Of a DNA stretch of 64,000 nucleotides, positions 10,991 to 21,332 are shown one piece after another; positions within the stretch are counted from its first letter, which is position 1, and every line of letters starts with the position of its first letter. The DNA is taken from contig PYSS01000035.1 in assembly GCA_003049465.1 (NCBI GenBank), forward strand, positions 185,460 through 249,459, in the 5' to 3' direction. This DNA comes from Magnaporthiopsis rhizophila (taxonomy: Eukaryota; Ascomycota; Sordariomycetes; Magnaporthales; Magnaporthaceae). The notes under the pieces were generated by a model. That model had not been told where the DNA came from, did not search any database, and worked only from the letters and a program-made list of their open reading frames with translations. A program made the position numbers and the translations under genes.

Positions 10991-11270
10991 TGTGTTGGAG
11001 GTACATGCTAATCCCCGCGTTGCTGTAATACGAAAGCAAAAGACATTCAGAATATTAACCAACGACTGGCCTTTTCTCTTATATATCAGATCGTTCCTCC
11101 ACGAATCGCCCGACCCTGACGGACGCCACCTCACCATTTCTTTCAAAGACAAGGATGGCTTGATCAGGGGCACCCATATAAGCTCGCACGGCTACGTAAA
11201 AAGCCAGGCTGACACGGCGGTGTGGAAGGCATCTCATGCAGGCATTGTAAAGTATCTCCCTATTTTATAA
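10990..11270 (+). pseudogene. Fragment of an unknown small-protein gene, copy 1
   Basis: The frame contains DPDGRHLTISFKDKDG, then THISSHGYVK. A second copy of the same block lies at 17409-17690 on the same strand (DPSGLHLTITFKDEDG ... THITSHGYVK). Conservation of the protein block between two copies shows that it was once coding. Function unknown. This copy has no convincing start and ends shortly after the shared block, so it is probably a fragment. Confidence 0.45.
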
Positions 11271-11299
11271 GACAATGGAAGACCCCTTCGTGTGAGCCA

Positions 11300-11445
11300 T
11301 ACTCCCTGATGAGCACAGTCCTGGGGTGCATATGGCGATCCCTGGCTGTCTGGTAGGCAAAAAGCGACGTGTTGGCGGAGCATATCCGGCGATGCACGCT
11401 GCATGCCTGTATAAACGTAGTATTTGACGAGGTTGATGGGTAGAC
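11300..11445 (-). repeat. Dispersed repeat copy A (partner at 35605-35745)
   Basis: The reverse complement is highly similar by eye to 35605-35745 over about 140 bp. Shared features are CATCAACCTCGTCAA, TACTACGTTTATA and GCATGCAGCGTGCATCGCCGG. Both can be read as peptides containing INLVKYYVY and MQRASP[DE]MLR, so the repeat may derive from a coding sequence. The parent element is unknown. Confidence 0.7.
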
Positions 11446-11553
11446 ACGATGCGAGCAGTGTAGATAGGTGGCTTTGTGGATAGGCGCAAAGGGGCTTGTT
11501 TGGTCTCAGATAGATGGCCTGGGTGAGGGCACGCTCGAAGAGACAACCATACA

Positions 11554-11672
11554 AATTTCCTTTCCTACTCCTTTTTAATTAATTAAACTAAATAGGGAAT
11601 AACAATTGTGACGAGGTTACTTTCCCTTTTCCATTGTTGTATTGCTTTTTTTCTGGTTTGCGCGCCAATCAA
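11554..11672 (+). repeat. Minisatellite-tagged repeat, locus 1
   Basis: One unit of the 12-mer TTTCCTTTCCTA, then CTCCTTTTTAATTAATTAA. About 75 bp later comes ATTGCTTTTTTTCTGGTTTG CGCGCCAA. The same order, 12-mers then ATTGCTTTT...GGTTTGCG[CT]GCCAA, recurs at 35192-35315, so the two loci share an element. The element type is not known. Confidence 0.6.
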
Positions 11673-11820
11673 AACGGTAGATTCGCCAGGTCCCATTCTA
11701 GGTGGGGCTAGACGTCAACTACCAGTTGTCCATTCGAAAACCCGCGTCGCAATCATGTAAGTGACGCGCCCTTTTACATTGGTTTTGGTACGTACAAGCA
11801 AACACCACACCGGAACCTAG

Positions 11821-12573
11821 ATGGCGCCAAACCGCCTCTCGCGCCCGGCTCCGTCGCCCAAGAACCAGACCACCCTCCACCAGACCTTGTTCAAGTCGAC
11901 GGCCGCTCCCCGCAATCGCACCGCAGCCCATGTCCCCATCGAAGCACGCGTCACCACTGCCTCGTCCGACTCTGACCGCGTCAAGACCGACGTCCTCCTG
12001 GCCATCCTGCCTGAGCACCTAGCTAACATCGCCAGCCAAGCCAAGAACCACGAGTACCGCAAGTATCGGTTGGCAGATGGCGTCGAGCGTCTGTGGCTGT
12101 ACGAGACCAGGGGGCCAGGCGGCAAGGGTCGAGCAGCAATAACGTAATTTCTACCCTACTCCCCTTCCCTCTCTGTTTCCCCCTCTCCCCTCCCAAGGAG
12201 CAGCGCGGTCAACATGCCCCCACCCTCGCATTATGGCTACGGCTAAACCCCATACATTGTCTTGAACCCCCACAGCCACATCGCTACGATTCCCCCGGAT
12301 ATTCGCCGAACCCCCGGCACCGTGCCGGAGGACCCCGTCGGCATAGGCAACGCCGATTTCAATGCCGGTCTCAAGAAGTCCAAGTACGGATACCCCATCG
12401 TGGAGCTGTACGAGCTCGTCCGGCCCGTCACGCTCAGCGAGATGAAAACCAAATGGCAGCTCGGCGGCGCCCCGATGGGTTGGCGATACCTACGGCCGGA
12501 GCTGTGGGAAGACCGATGGGGCGCCGGTGACGCGGAGGGGGGTCGAGCAGATAAGCTGAGGCGACTTTTCTAA
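11821..12573 (+). CDS. ASCH/PUA-like fold protein, function unknown
   Basis: Two exons: 11821-12143 and 12276-12573 (GT-AG). The joined protein has 206 residues. After a basic, probably disordered N-terminus it reads VKTDVLLAILPEHLANI, then WLYETRGPGG, and across the junction ITHIATIPP, then GIGNADFNAGLKKSKYGYPIVELYEL. The G-I-G-N-x-x-F-N-x-G-L pattern followed by a beta-strand resembles small ASCH/PUA-like proteins, a fold that often contacts RNA or modified nucleotides. That binding role is family-level inference. The gene is convergent with the synthetase-like gene, and their stop codons overlap. Confidence 0.78.
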
Positions 12574-14204
12574 TGGTACTTGGGAATCGTCACGGACATC
12601 GGGGCGGCGGCGGCGGCACCACCACCACCACCAACAACGTGATGGCGCTCCCCATCGAGAACATTCTTCATGTAGTCGACAGAGAAGCCGGCCCGGAAGA
12701 GCTTGCGAGGGTTTGCCACAACACAGCTGTTGATCTCGTCCCACAGACGCGTGAGTCCCTGCTGGCCCCCATACTGCTTCTTGAGGCGCGCATAGCTCAC
12801 AAGCGCCCCTTTCCCCAGGAGCTCCAGCCCGTCATAGCCACCGTCGCAGACGTAGAGCATCTTGGAGAGCTTGGCGCCGCTCCAGTCGACGATCTGGGGC
12901 GCGTAGAAGATGTGTGGAGTGCGGCCGAGCGCGCGACCCGTCGACGCGGACCACTCGGCGAGCGTGCGGTAAAGGAACGCCTCGTGGTACATGCCCGCGT
13001 AGTCGGCGCCCGTGATGCGAACGTTGTGCGTGGCGTCGTCGAGGAGGTGAATCATGGACCGGATCAGGTTTCTGGTCGGCGCGTTCGCCTCTAGGCGCGC
13101 GACGTCCTCCGGCCGGGAGAGCGAGATGGCGTGTCGGCCGTGGCTGGGGCAGTTGAAGGTGATCCGGCCCGGCGTGTCGTAGTTGTTCAGCACGCCGTGC
13201 TTCTCCGCGAGGGCGCAACCCGACACCGGGCACGCGGCCCGGAGGGCGATGGCGTGGTACTTGGGCGACAGCTGCGGACCCAGCCGGTGTCGATGGCTCA
13301 CCATGTACTCCACCAGAGACGAAATCGAAACCGCTTCTGCTTGTTCTTTTTTGCGTCGTGGTGCGAAGAAGTCGCTCTGGAATTTCGTCTTGAACGGGAC
13401 CCCGCCCGACTGCGTGGAACAGAACTCGAAGACCTCGTTGTAGTCGGCGAGGTGGGAGTCGAGCTCGCCGGGGACGACGTCTCGGTATGAGCGTTGATAC
13501 GAGATGCCCTCCACTTCGCACCCCTGGCCCTTTACCGGGGCCGTGTCCACAAGAGTGATCTCGACCGACACGTCCGGCATCGGCACTGGCGGCCCATCTC
13601 CGTCTCGGCTTAGGTAGCTTTCCTGTTCCCGCAGCAGCCGTAGCCGGTCGCGCATGGCTCCAGCCAGCGAGAAGGCGAGGCAGAAGACGGTCAGAGTGCC
13701 CACGTGGGGCGAGTTGTTGGGCTGGGCGCCGGCGTGGATGACGATGGGACGGGTTACAATCGGCAGGTGGCCCACGGGCAGCGGTGGTGTTGCTGCCGCC
13801 GCCGCTGCTCCGGCGGCAGGGGAGGAGGCTTCTCCGTCCTGCTGTTGCTGCTGTTGCCGGCTGCTGCTGCTGCTGCTCGGCGGCCTCACTTTGACCTCAT
13901 CGCTGGCCAGGGCCAGCAACAAAGGACCAACCACGTCCTTCTCAAAGGCGTAGGCGCCGGCGCCTAGCGGGTCGTGCACCTGTCCGTCATGGAAGGCGGC
14001 AAAGAGCGGCCTACCGGGGTGCAGGACGGGCGTGAGGGCCTGGATGGTGGCGAGGATGCTGCGGGTTTCCTCATCGGGGGAGCCGCCGTGCTCGTGCTCC
14101 TGGGCCGCCGAGCCGTTGACGGAGGCAAGCGGCTCAAGGAGCTCGATCAGGTGTCCCGCGACTGTGGCGAGCTGCTCGCGGCGGGATGGGGGTTCAGGTG
14201 ACAT
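12570..14204 (-). CDS. Class I aminoacyl-tRNA-synthetase-like protein with zinc-type insert
   Basis: A single exon of 544 residues. The ATG at 14204 (MSPEPPSRREQL) is the first good start; the frame is open further upstream but without an ATG. After a low-complexity Ser/Gln/Ala linker (residues 108-140), residues 155-170 read VIHAGAQPNNSPHVGTL, a HIGH-type nucleotide-binding motif. Residues 442-449 read SGAKLSKM, a KMSKS-type motif with its last Ser replaced by Met. Between them, C325, C330, C352 and H355 (CPVSGC...CPSHG) form a probable zinc site. The C-terminus ends soon after the catalytic core, so no obvious anticodon-binding domain is present. A nucleotidyl-transfer reaction is inferred; the substrate is unknown. 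Confidence 0.85.
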   Translation of the reverse strand: MSPEPPSRREQLATVAGHLIELLEPLASVNGSAAQEHEHGGSPDEETRSILATIQALTPVLHPGRPLFAAFHDGQVHDPLGAGAYAFEKDVVGPLLLALASDEVKVRPPSSSSSSRQQQQQQDGEASSPAAGAAAAAATPPLPVGHLPIVTRPIVIHAGAQPNNSPHVGTLTVFCLAFSLAGAMRDRLRLLREQESYLSRDGDGPPVPMPDVSVEITLVDTAPVKGQGCEVEGISYQRSYRDVVPGELDSHLADYNEVFEFCSTQSGGVPFKTKFQSDFFAPRRKKEQAEAVSISSLVEYMVSHRHRLGPQLSPKYHAIALRAACPVSGCALAEKHGVLNNYDTPGRITFNCPSHGRHAISLSRPEDVARLEANAPTRNLIRSMIHLLDDATHNVRITGADYAGMYHEAFLYRTLAEWSASTGRALGRTPHIFYAPQIVDWSGAKLSKMLYVCDGGYDGLELLGKGALVSYARLKKQYGGQQGLTRLWDEINSCVVANPRKLFRAGFSVDYMKNVLDGERHHVVGGGGGAAAAAPMSVTIPKYH

Positions 14205-15223
14205 GCCGGGGTTGTTTATCCAGAAGCTCTTATGAGGTGGCAGAATTTGCCGTAAGACGGGGGTCAGTAGAATAGTGTTCGGAAAAGGACGGACGATTCT
14301 CCATGCGGCATCGGCGATGTAACTGATATGAGCATGGGGTTGTTTGAGTGATGACCTGCTGCTGACTTGGTTGGTGATCGACTTTCGAAACTCTGATTGC
14401 TTGTGGTGCTCAAACAAGTACAGTATACCGGCTTTCTATATCGACGATTTTCAGATCCAGGATGTTTGGAAGACTGCCATTTTAGCGCGAGGGGCAAGCA
14501 AGGCGAGTATGGACCCTTTTGTTTATCATTTCCTGGTGAGTAAAAACCGAAGGTGCTCTGTCCCGTTACACCACCTCCGTCTCCCAGCCCAATGGCGTGG
14601 GGACCAGGAGGCCTGCCAGCTGACCACATATGTGCCAGCCCAAAGTGCACAAACACCACCCAGCAGCACACACTCGTTGCAGCAGACACTGGCGTGAGCT
14701 CGGTGAGGCTTCGCGTCCGTGAAGGCGGTCTCGATTTCAACATGCCCGTTACAAACCCCTTTGTTTTGTCTCATTTTGCGCCGAACGAGTGTGGGCATTC
14801 ACCGAAGCCTCGAGCCACGCCAGTAGCTGCCATGATGAGTACCTAGGTAAGTAAGTGGCCGGAGAGAGATACACAAGAGTGTTGGGATTGACCGACGGTC
14901 TGACACATTTGGGAATGAATGAAATGGGACGCACAACCTGCCCTGTATTAACCTGGTCACGTTACGTGCGGCTTTTGCTCATCATTAGACCTGTAGCCGG
15001 TTTAAGCGACCACCAACCTGCTCACTGCCTGCCCCGGTCGAGTCCAGCCTGCCCATTGTCCGTGGTGGGGGGAGTCGGGCCACTCACCGTTCACCGTATG
15101 TACCGATTAGCGTTTGAGTTCCAATCGTGGCATCCACCATCGTGTCGTGGTTACCTTGGATGGATTCCTGGGGATCTATATAAACGATACGCAAAAGCGG
15201 CAAGGGTGCCAGATGGTGAGATA
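14205..15223. other. Upstream region of the synthetase-like gene, no other gene
   Basis: The promoter of the minus-strand synthetase-like gene should lie within the first few hundred bases. Frames of 90-160 codons on both strands at 14260-14850 overlap each other and have no recognisable features. Confidence 0.45.
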
Positions 15224-16549
15224 TCAAACTCGGCCCTTGAGCAACGGAGCATGAGGTGATATCCTCAGCTCTGGCAGCGCCCACTTGACCATCCACTCGC
15301 ACCGCAGCAGCTCCGCCGCCGTCGGACGCTCCTCTGGCCTGTACGCCAACATGCGGTGTATCGTGATCTTGAAGGCTAATGCCTCCTCGTCGCCAAAGAT
15401 TTCTAGGCCCTTTCTCCAACGTCTCTGCTAGATGCATTGGGCGAATTTGCCGTCGGAGTCCGTCGCGAACCCTGGCGACGCGTGCCCATTCGGGCGTATC
15501 TCACCGTCTTCGGTGAAGTACTCTGACCGCGCCTCCCACCTGTCCCACCACTCCGGCGGCAGCTTCCCCAGGGCCAAGACCCACTGCCAGGTTAGATCGT
15601 CGTCGCTAGGGTCCCAGCCGTCCTGGAACAGGCGCATGCCGCCAAATATCTCCCATACGTTGCATGCGAGAGCCCATGTGTCGGAGCTAAAGGAGAGGCA
15701 CCGGTCCTTGTCGTGGAGGGCCTCGGGGGCGGTAAAGACGGGAGGATGGCGCGTCTCGTGCATACTGTTTGGGGTCAGGTGATATGACGAGCCGAAGTCT
15801 GCCACCACGAGCCTGGTCTCGTACACGGAACAGTCTTTCGGCAGCTTCCCAAGCCAGACCGAGAAGCAGACATGGGGCGGGAGGCCGGGGCCCAGTGACT
15901 ACCCGTCGCGCCTCACGATAGGCTCCGTGCGGAGCAGTGGGTGTTTGGCGTATAGCTCGTCCACCGTGAGCCGGTCCGGGTCGTTTGTTGTCGGGCGCAA
16001 TAGGAGGTCCCCGTGGTGCAGATCTCCGTGGACGACTCCTCTGGAGTGGATGTAGTTTAGGGCTAGCACCAGCTTGGCAGCGAGAAAGCGAGCCGTGTTG
16101 ATCTGGAACGGCGCCGTCTCATCGAGCGCCGCTTGAATGCTGCATAAGGCTGGCGGGGTAGCAATGCATGGGTGGCGTCCGTTGGGCGCTCGATCGTCAA
16201 ACGTCGAGGACCTTGGGAATCATGGGCCGGCCCAGCTCGTCATTCCTCGGGGACGGGCGATTCAGAAAATCGAGTATCTCGCGCTCGTGAGAGGTGGAGT
16301 CGGCAGTACCAACTTTCAGGGCGACGTAGGCCCGTGATTCATCGTCTCGACAGAGCCAGATAGTCGAGAAGCCCCCATAGCCCAGCTTGTCCACGGCCCG
16401 GTACCCCGACCCCAGGACGCCCCTTAAGAGCCGGGTGGTACCGCCCCAGGAGCGTAGCGATGTAGCCGTTCGGCGTAGGGAATGAAGTGATACTCAGGCA
16501 TGGGAGCCCTTTTACTCTCGTGGAGAGGATCATCTTTTGATATGGCCAT
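15224..16549 (-). pseudogene. Broken SRPK-like protein kinase gene
   Basis: All kinase landmarks are present in order: EYHFIPYAERLHRYAPG, the glycine loop LGYGGFSTIWLCRD, the lysine in YVALKVGTAD, the catalytic loop HSRGVVHGDLHHGD, VVADFGSS, then APEALHDKD, SSDTWALACNVWEIFG and MLAYRPEERPTAAELL. The pattern fits fungal SR-protein-kinase-like proteins. It cannot make a full product: the frame shifts near 16430 and 16200, a TAG interrupts at about 15900 where a Lys is expected, and another TAG occurs near 15430. The catalytic-loop Asn is replaced by Asp (HGDLHHGD). I judge it a recently decayed gene, because most codons remain readable. Confidence 0.8.
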
Positions 16550-17408
16550 CGAGTGCACTCTTGAGAAACTAGAGAGGTCCAGGCCCTGAGGAAGCAGTTG
16601 CTGATGGCGGGAAGTATGGTGCCGAAGGAGGAAGGGTGGGCGACGGAAACCGAACGGGATGCAGTCGGAAAGGCCATTTGCGAGAGTCGCAAATGTCTTC
16701 CCAAGATCCTTAGGAAGCAATTTTGTGTTATATGGTTCCGCTACCTTGCGGCCATGGGGGAAATGGATGTGATGGTTGCTCACCATGGATGGGAGCTTCC
16801 TCGGTGACGTTCCCGCGACCTCTAACATAGGTGGGACCAGGAGCAGATTTGCTGCACTTCGATTGGCTGGGCACAAGTCATAGCTACACAGATGCAGTGG
16901 ATCTAAATAGCCTAGTCCTGCCCCCAAGCAGGGTGACGCCGACATTTTGTTCCGGCAACGGTGGGCTCGCGATATCGCGTCTTGAGGCGCCAATTGGCAT
17001 TTCCATGCAGCCGTTTCAGCATCGGATCCCTGAGAGGCCGAAGAGAGTTTGGTAAGCCACTTCAGGCCGGACATGATCACGCCGGCACCGCGCCGCACTC
17101 GCGGAACATGAACGCCCGAAAGCAGTGGATGTATATAGGTATATAGACCTCGATTCCAGCCCAACCGGTATGGACAGCCCATCCACTATACGCGGTATCA
17201 GTCAGATATCTCTTTTTCTAGCATCATGCCCACCGTCAAACTCATCAAATATTAGGTCTACGATACCGTCATGCCCATCAAGCCAAAGAGGCGAGGGATT
17301 GTCGCATCTACCCCAAGGCTGTCCTCATCAGGTATACGCTTGAACCCTCCACCTCCCGAAGCCCGAGCGTAGAAGCAAAAAAAGCTTCAAGAATACTGGC
17401 TAACAAAC
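16550..17408. other. Gene-poor region, no supported gene
   Basis: A 252-codon minus-strand frame at 16424-17182 overlaps the kinase relic and carries no recognisable domain, so it is regarded as chance. At 17226-17350 a short MPTVKLIKY peptide runs into TAG and could be the ruined start of the small-protein fragment that follows. Confidence 0.4.
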
Positions 17409-17690
17409 AGCCTCTGCTTGGGTTTCAGGTTGCACATCCATAACACGGCCAACATCAACGGCAGGCACGTTACTGACCCCAGCGGCCTCCACCTCACCAT
17501 CACTTTCAAGGACGAAGACGGTGTGAACACCGGCACACACATCACCTCACACGGATACGTCAAGAACAAGGACAACACTGTCACCTGCGGAGAGCCGCCC
17601 AGTCCTTATGACGCCAGCATCGCGACCTATCTTTTTCGCTGTCAAGGAACCAAACTTCTAACGAGCCCTCGAGGGACACTCTGCTAAAAC
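17409..17690 (+). pseudogene. Fragment of an unknown small-protein gene, copy 2
   Basis: After a plausible splice acceptor (TTTCAG at about 17430) the frame reads LHIHNTANINGRHVTDPSG, then LHLTITFKDEDG and THITSHGYVKNKDN. It shares the block with 10990-11270. Here the context upstream of the block is longer, so this copy probably preserves more of the parent gene. A possible first exon at 17226 has an early in-frame TAG. Function unknown. Confidence 0.45.
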
Positions 17691-19560
17691 GCCTCTGGGC
17701 CACCCGACTCAGGAACGAAGGAGAAGGCCGCAATATCTCCTACGCTGGCTACATTCGGATGTGCCAGTTGTACGGGAGTGAGGAGCAGTGAATCGGAAAA
17801 AGGGGATCAACGTCCTTTTCCTTCCACAACTTCAGAGAGATTTACCCAGAGAGAGGGTGGAAGAGTTCGGAAAGCAGGCTCTCCTTCAACCACGTCGTAT
17901 TTGCACCACAGGACGCGCTCCCAGCACACTCGTCTTGCAACTATTCTGTCGTATCCCAAAATTTGTTTGAACGGCACCTCGCAACCTACCCACAGCCCCG
18001 TTTCTGGCATCATTACAAAGGGAGAAGCGAAATAGCAAGATCCAACCTGCCACTGGCCACTCGGAGCGTTCGAGGACACTAGTCAGTATACTCGGCACGC
18101 CCGCTAGAAAAAGGTCACCTTCACGGAAGCGGACTCTGGCTCCGAGTCCGGATGCGGACAGGGCGAGCCCGACACCGAGGATGAAGCCACATCAATTGGC
18201 GCCGACCACGAGGCGCCCGGGGTGGTGGCTAGCTGCAAGCCGGCTTTCTTCAGAAGGGCCGGGCTTAAGCGAATCTTGTCGACGATTTCGTCGACAGTGA
18301 ACTCGTCGTTGTCCTCGTCCTCGGTGGCCGTGTAAGCCGGCCATGGCCTCATCGAGGCGAGTGCGCTTGCTCGCGGAGGCCGACTCGGCGGCCTGGGCAC
18401 GAGTGCGTTTCTTGGGCTCGGGACGGCCGGCCTGATCCCGCCGCAGTCACCATAATGGTCTGCTTCTTGGGGGTTACTGAACCGGCCTGGCATGTCGGGC
18501 GTCCAGGTGGGATCGTCGTTCTCACTCTCGTTGTATACGCCGAGGGGGGTGCAGGAGCCGGGGAAGCTCCTCAAGGTAATGTCGCCGGGCGAGAGAGCTG
18601 CACGAGGCACCAGAAATTGGGTATGGGTATATGGAAGAGGACTGGTCGGGGACGATTAGGGTGCCCTCCATTATAGCAGTCTCTAGCTGGGCCCAGGATT
18701 TCACTTCTCACATCCTTGTGTAATCTTGACATTGTTAGTGGAAAGTTCCGCTGCACCGAGGACGGCGAGTAGGGCCTGCTGGCCTTCGTTAATACTGCAT
18801 CTCAGACTCTGTGAATAATCGCTTGCGTGTGGCCTCCATGTTTTATAAAAGAAACGTCCGTGCCAGAAATACCTAGCTAGGCACAGTTAGGTGTTGCTCA
18901 GACCCGTGTCCATCGCGAGAGTGGCGTACGAAGTCCTGTTGGGTTCGGCGCCAATGCAAACATATATTTGCGGGCCCGGCCATCTTGCCGGACAGGAGCG
19001 GCACTTTATCCTTGGCGGAGTGTGATACTACCACTCATATTCATCGTTCTTTCATATCTATAAGGATTATGAATCCTCTCGAGCCCTGTCGACGCCATGA
19101 ACGCCCTGCCACAGAATTGGCATCCAAAATAGTATGCCGCATCATGCTCTCGATCAAGGCTGCAAACACGAGGCAGGCTATTCTTGGGGGAGGATGATGG
19201 AACGGACGATGGGCGTAGAGAGCGCCGGCATGCATCAACGCCGCGAACTCGGGTTTCCTTAATCGAAGCCTCTTTCCAACGCTTAAAGGCTTGCTCAATT
19301 TCGGTTTTCGATCGAGCTGGACAATAGGGAAAATGAAAGTTCTTGTTGTCAAAGACGAAGAAATCTCGCTCCCCTTGATTCGGGTCAGCGGGTGTCCTTC
19401 AAAGGGCCTGATCTGCAGATTCACCGAGCCGTCCTTACTCTACGTACGGGGGTTTTCGGGTTGGGCGTAAGGTCAGGGCTGGCGTGGACCTCCTCTCAGG
19501 AGCACCCAGTAACTTCCATTGTACCTGTCGACTCCCTTCTCGACCGACCCCTACACAGCA
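17691..19560. other. Gene-poor region with possible decayed frames
   Basis: A 168-codon minus-strand frame at 18104-18610 (with NDEFTVDEIVDKIRLSPALL) has an acidic, coding-like stretch, and a second coding-like piece in another frame lies just upstream (18522-18704). Together they may be a frameshifted relic, but no family is recognised. A 127-codon minus-strand frame at 19041-19424 is likewise unidentified. Confidence 0.35.
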
Positions 19561-19985
19561 ATGCTCGATAACTACACAAAGCTCATTCTCTGGCACGGCG
19601 ACGATACTGGTAGGCTCGTATCAATGGACGCCGAGTGGGTATGCCAACCATCATAAACGGTGACAAACTCAATATGATGAAGACGCATTTGGCCGCCGAC
19701 AGAGAATCGATGCGTTGGCCCCAAAGACCCTACGTCAAGCAGCCGAATCTCTTGTGCTATGGCCACAGCCCCGCCGTGCAGAACACCCTCAACCGTCCCA
19801 ACGTCATGATAGACGGCGGGAAGCCTGTTCTCATCGACTTTGACTGATACAGAAAGGAGGGCGGGTCTCTCGGGCTCAGGGAGGCACACTCGGCTGGCAC
19901 CAGAGGACGAGTCCTACCCGCGCAAGGAGAACGATCTGTACGCAATTGCAAAACCGCTAGGGGTGCTACTGGATGGCGAAGGCGT
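19561..19985 (+). pseudogene. Second protein-kinase-like relic
   Basis: Around 19780-19845 the translation RPNVMIDGGKPVLIDFD matches the catalytic-loop-to-DFD segment of a fungal kinase-like family. The next codon is TGA where the family usually has Trp. In another frame, KENDLYAIAKPLGVLL at 19925-19975 matches the following helix (typically KEHDLYAL). Upstream, KLILWHGDDTGRLVSMD in a third frame could be the N-lobe. The order is right, but frames differ and stops intervene, so this copy is dead. Confidence 0.5.
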
Positions 19986-21031
19986 ACTAGTCTTGCGTTT
20001 TCTTCTAGACCTTGCTAGAATGCGTGCTTATACACCAAGAAACAGACACCGCCCCATCCCACTTCTCCTTGCTCCTGCCCTCTGTGCGCTTCTTGTCCCT
20101 CACTGCTACCCCTCCCGCCAGAGCCCAGGCTGCTGGCTGTACTCCACCAAGCCTTTCCATGTGCTTTCCATCTCCCTACCACCTACATATCCCGTCCCTT
20201 CCAGGCCATTCTAAACTGTCTTGGCTTGATCTGGCTCCTGCACGCATCTAATCGGGTGTGCCGTAGCTATCGGAATATTCGCAGTCCAAGGAACCGCAGT
20301 CCGCGGCGATATAGCGGTATGCGGACCCATCGCTTCGGTGGGCGGTGCGGAAATCACACATCTTGACGAATATCGTGAGGCATACCCACTTGACTATACC
20401 ATGAGAAGAAGGAGATGCCGAATGCCTTGAACCTGGGCTTGCTTGTAGGGCTATGTAATCCTGCGTAGTCTGGTATCAGCTGGAGCTTAATATCGAGAAG
20501 AAGAAAGAAGGATGCTTGGTTCTCGGACTGATGGACGCTTGGAGCGAGGTGTGAGTTTCCCACCCAGATTTCCAGACTGCCTCCGACCGTGGGCATCGTT
20601 TTATACTCATGGCTCCCTTCCGTAGCTCCGCTCTCTCCTCGTCGCCGGCGAGTCTGGCGCTTAAGTTTCATCGATTCTAATCTACTTTGAGTCTTGTGTG
20701 TGGCCCGAAACTATCTGCTCGGTCAGGGGCGCTTAAAAAGCGCACGCAAAAACAAAAACCCAAGCGCACATTAACACACGCCTGGCAAGCCTGATGCCAA
20801 CATCTGTAACAGCCACAAGTCTATACCATATCACCCTATCGTGGCCCCCAATGATACGAGCGGCCTCCATGGGGAATTCCTCGTTTTGCGTTCCGAGGAC
20901 CTCAACCCGACCTCACCGATGGTCTGGGTTACAGATTAGCCGCTTGAGATCGAGCGATGTGTCAATGTTCGTCATCTCGTCGAGGAACTACCTGTAACCG
21001 ACAGCCCCCCATAGATACAAGCGCTTAGCCT

Positions 21032-21033
<2 letters not shown>
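19986..21033. other. Gene-poor region, no supported gene
   Basis: Only short frames without features up to the second poly-T gap. Confidence 0.4.
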
Positions 21034-21098
<65 letters not shown>

Positions 21099-21169
21099 TN
21101 NNNNNNNNNNNNNNNNNNNNNNNNNNNNNNNNNNNNNNNNNNNNNNNNNNNNNNNNNNNNNNNNNNNNN

Positions 21170-21206
<37 letters not shown>
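21034..21206. other. Assembly gap: poly-T, 70 N, poly-T
   Basis: About 65 thymines with a single C, then N at 21100-21169, then about 36 thymines. Same structure as the gap near 10.86 kb. Confidence 0.97.
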
Positions 21207-21332
21207 GCTTCCTTGCACCTTTGAGTCGCGCCTCGTGAGGGTAGCTTCCCCCTTGAGCTCTGGGGATGCATCACGAGGTGGCTGCGCCCCCTTCCTCCTC
21301 GACCGCTGTTGCGGCGGCTGCCTATGAGTCAA

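Noticed and set aside
16424..17182. 252-codon minus-strand frame
   Set aside because: Only its last part, which belongs to the kinase relic, has a recognisable sequence; the rest has no features.
6408..21033. Repeat-induced point mutation as cause of the decay
   Set aside because: The stops I could compare with family consensus (a Lys codon to TAG, a Trp codon to TGA) do not fit the preferred CpA to TpA change, and frameshifts are common; a dinucleotide-index calculation would decide.
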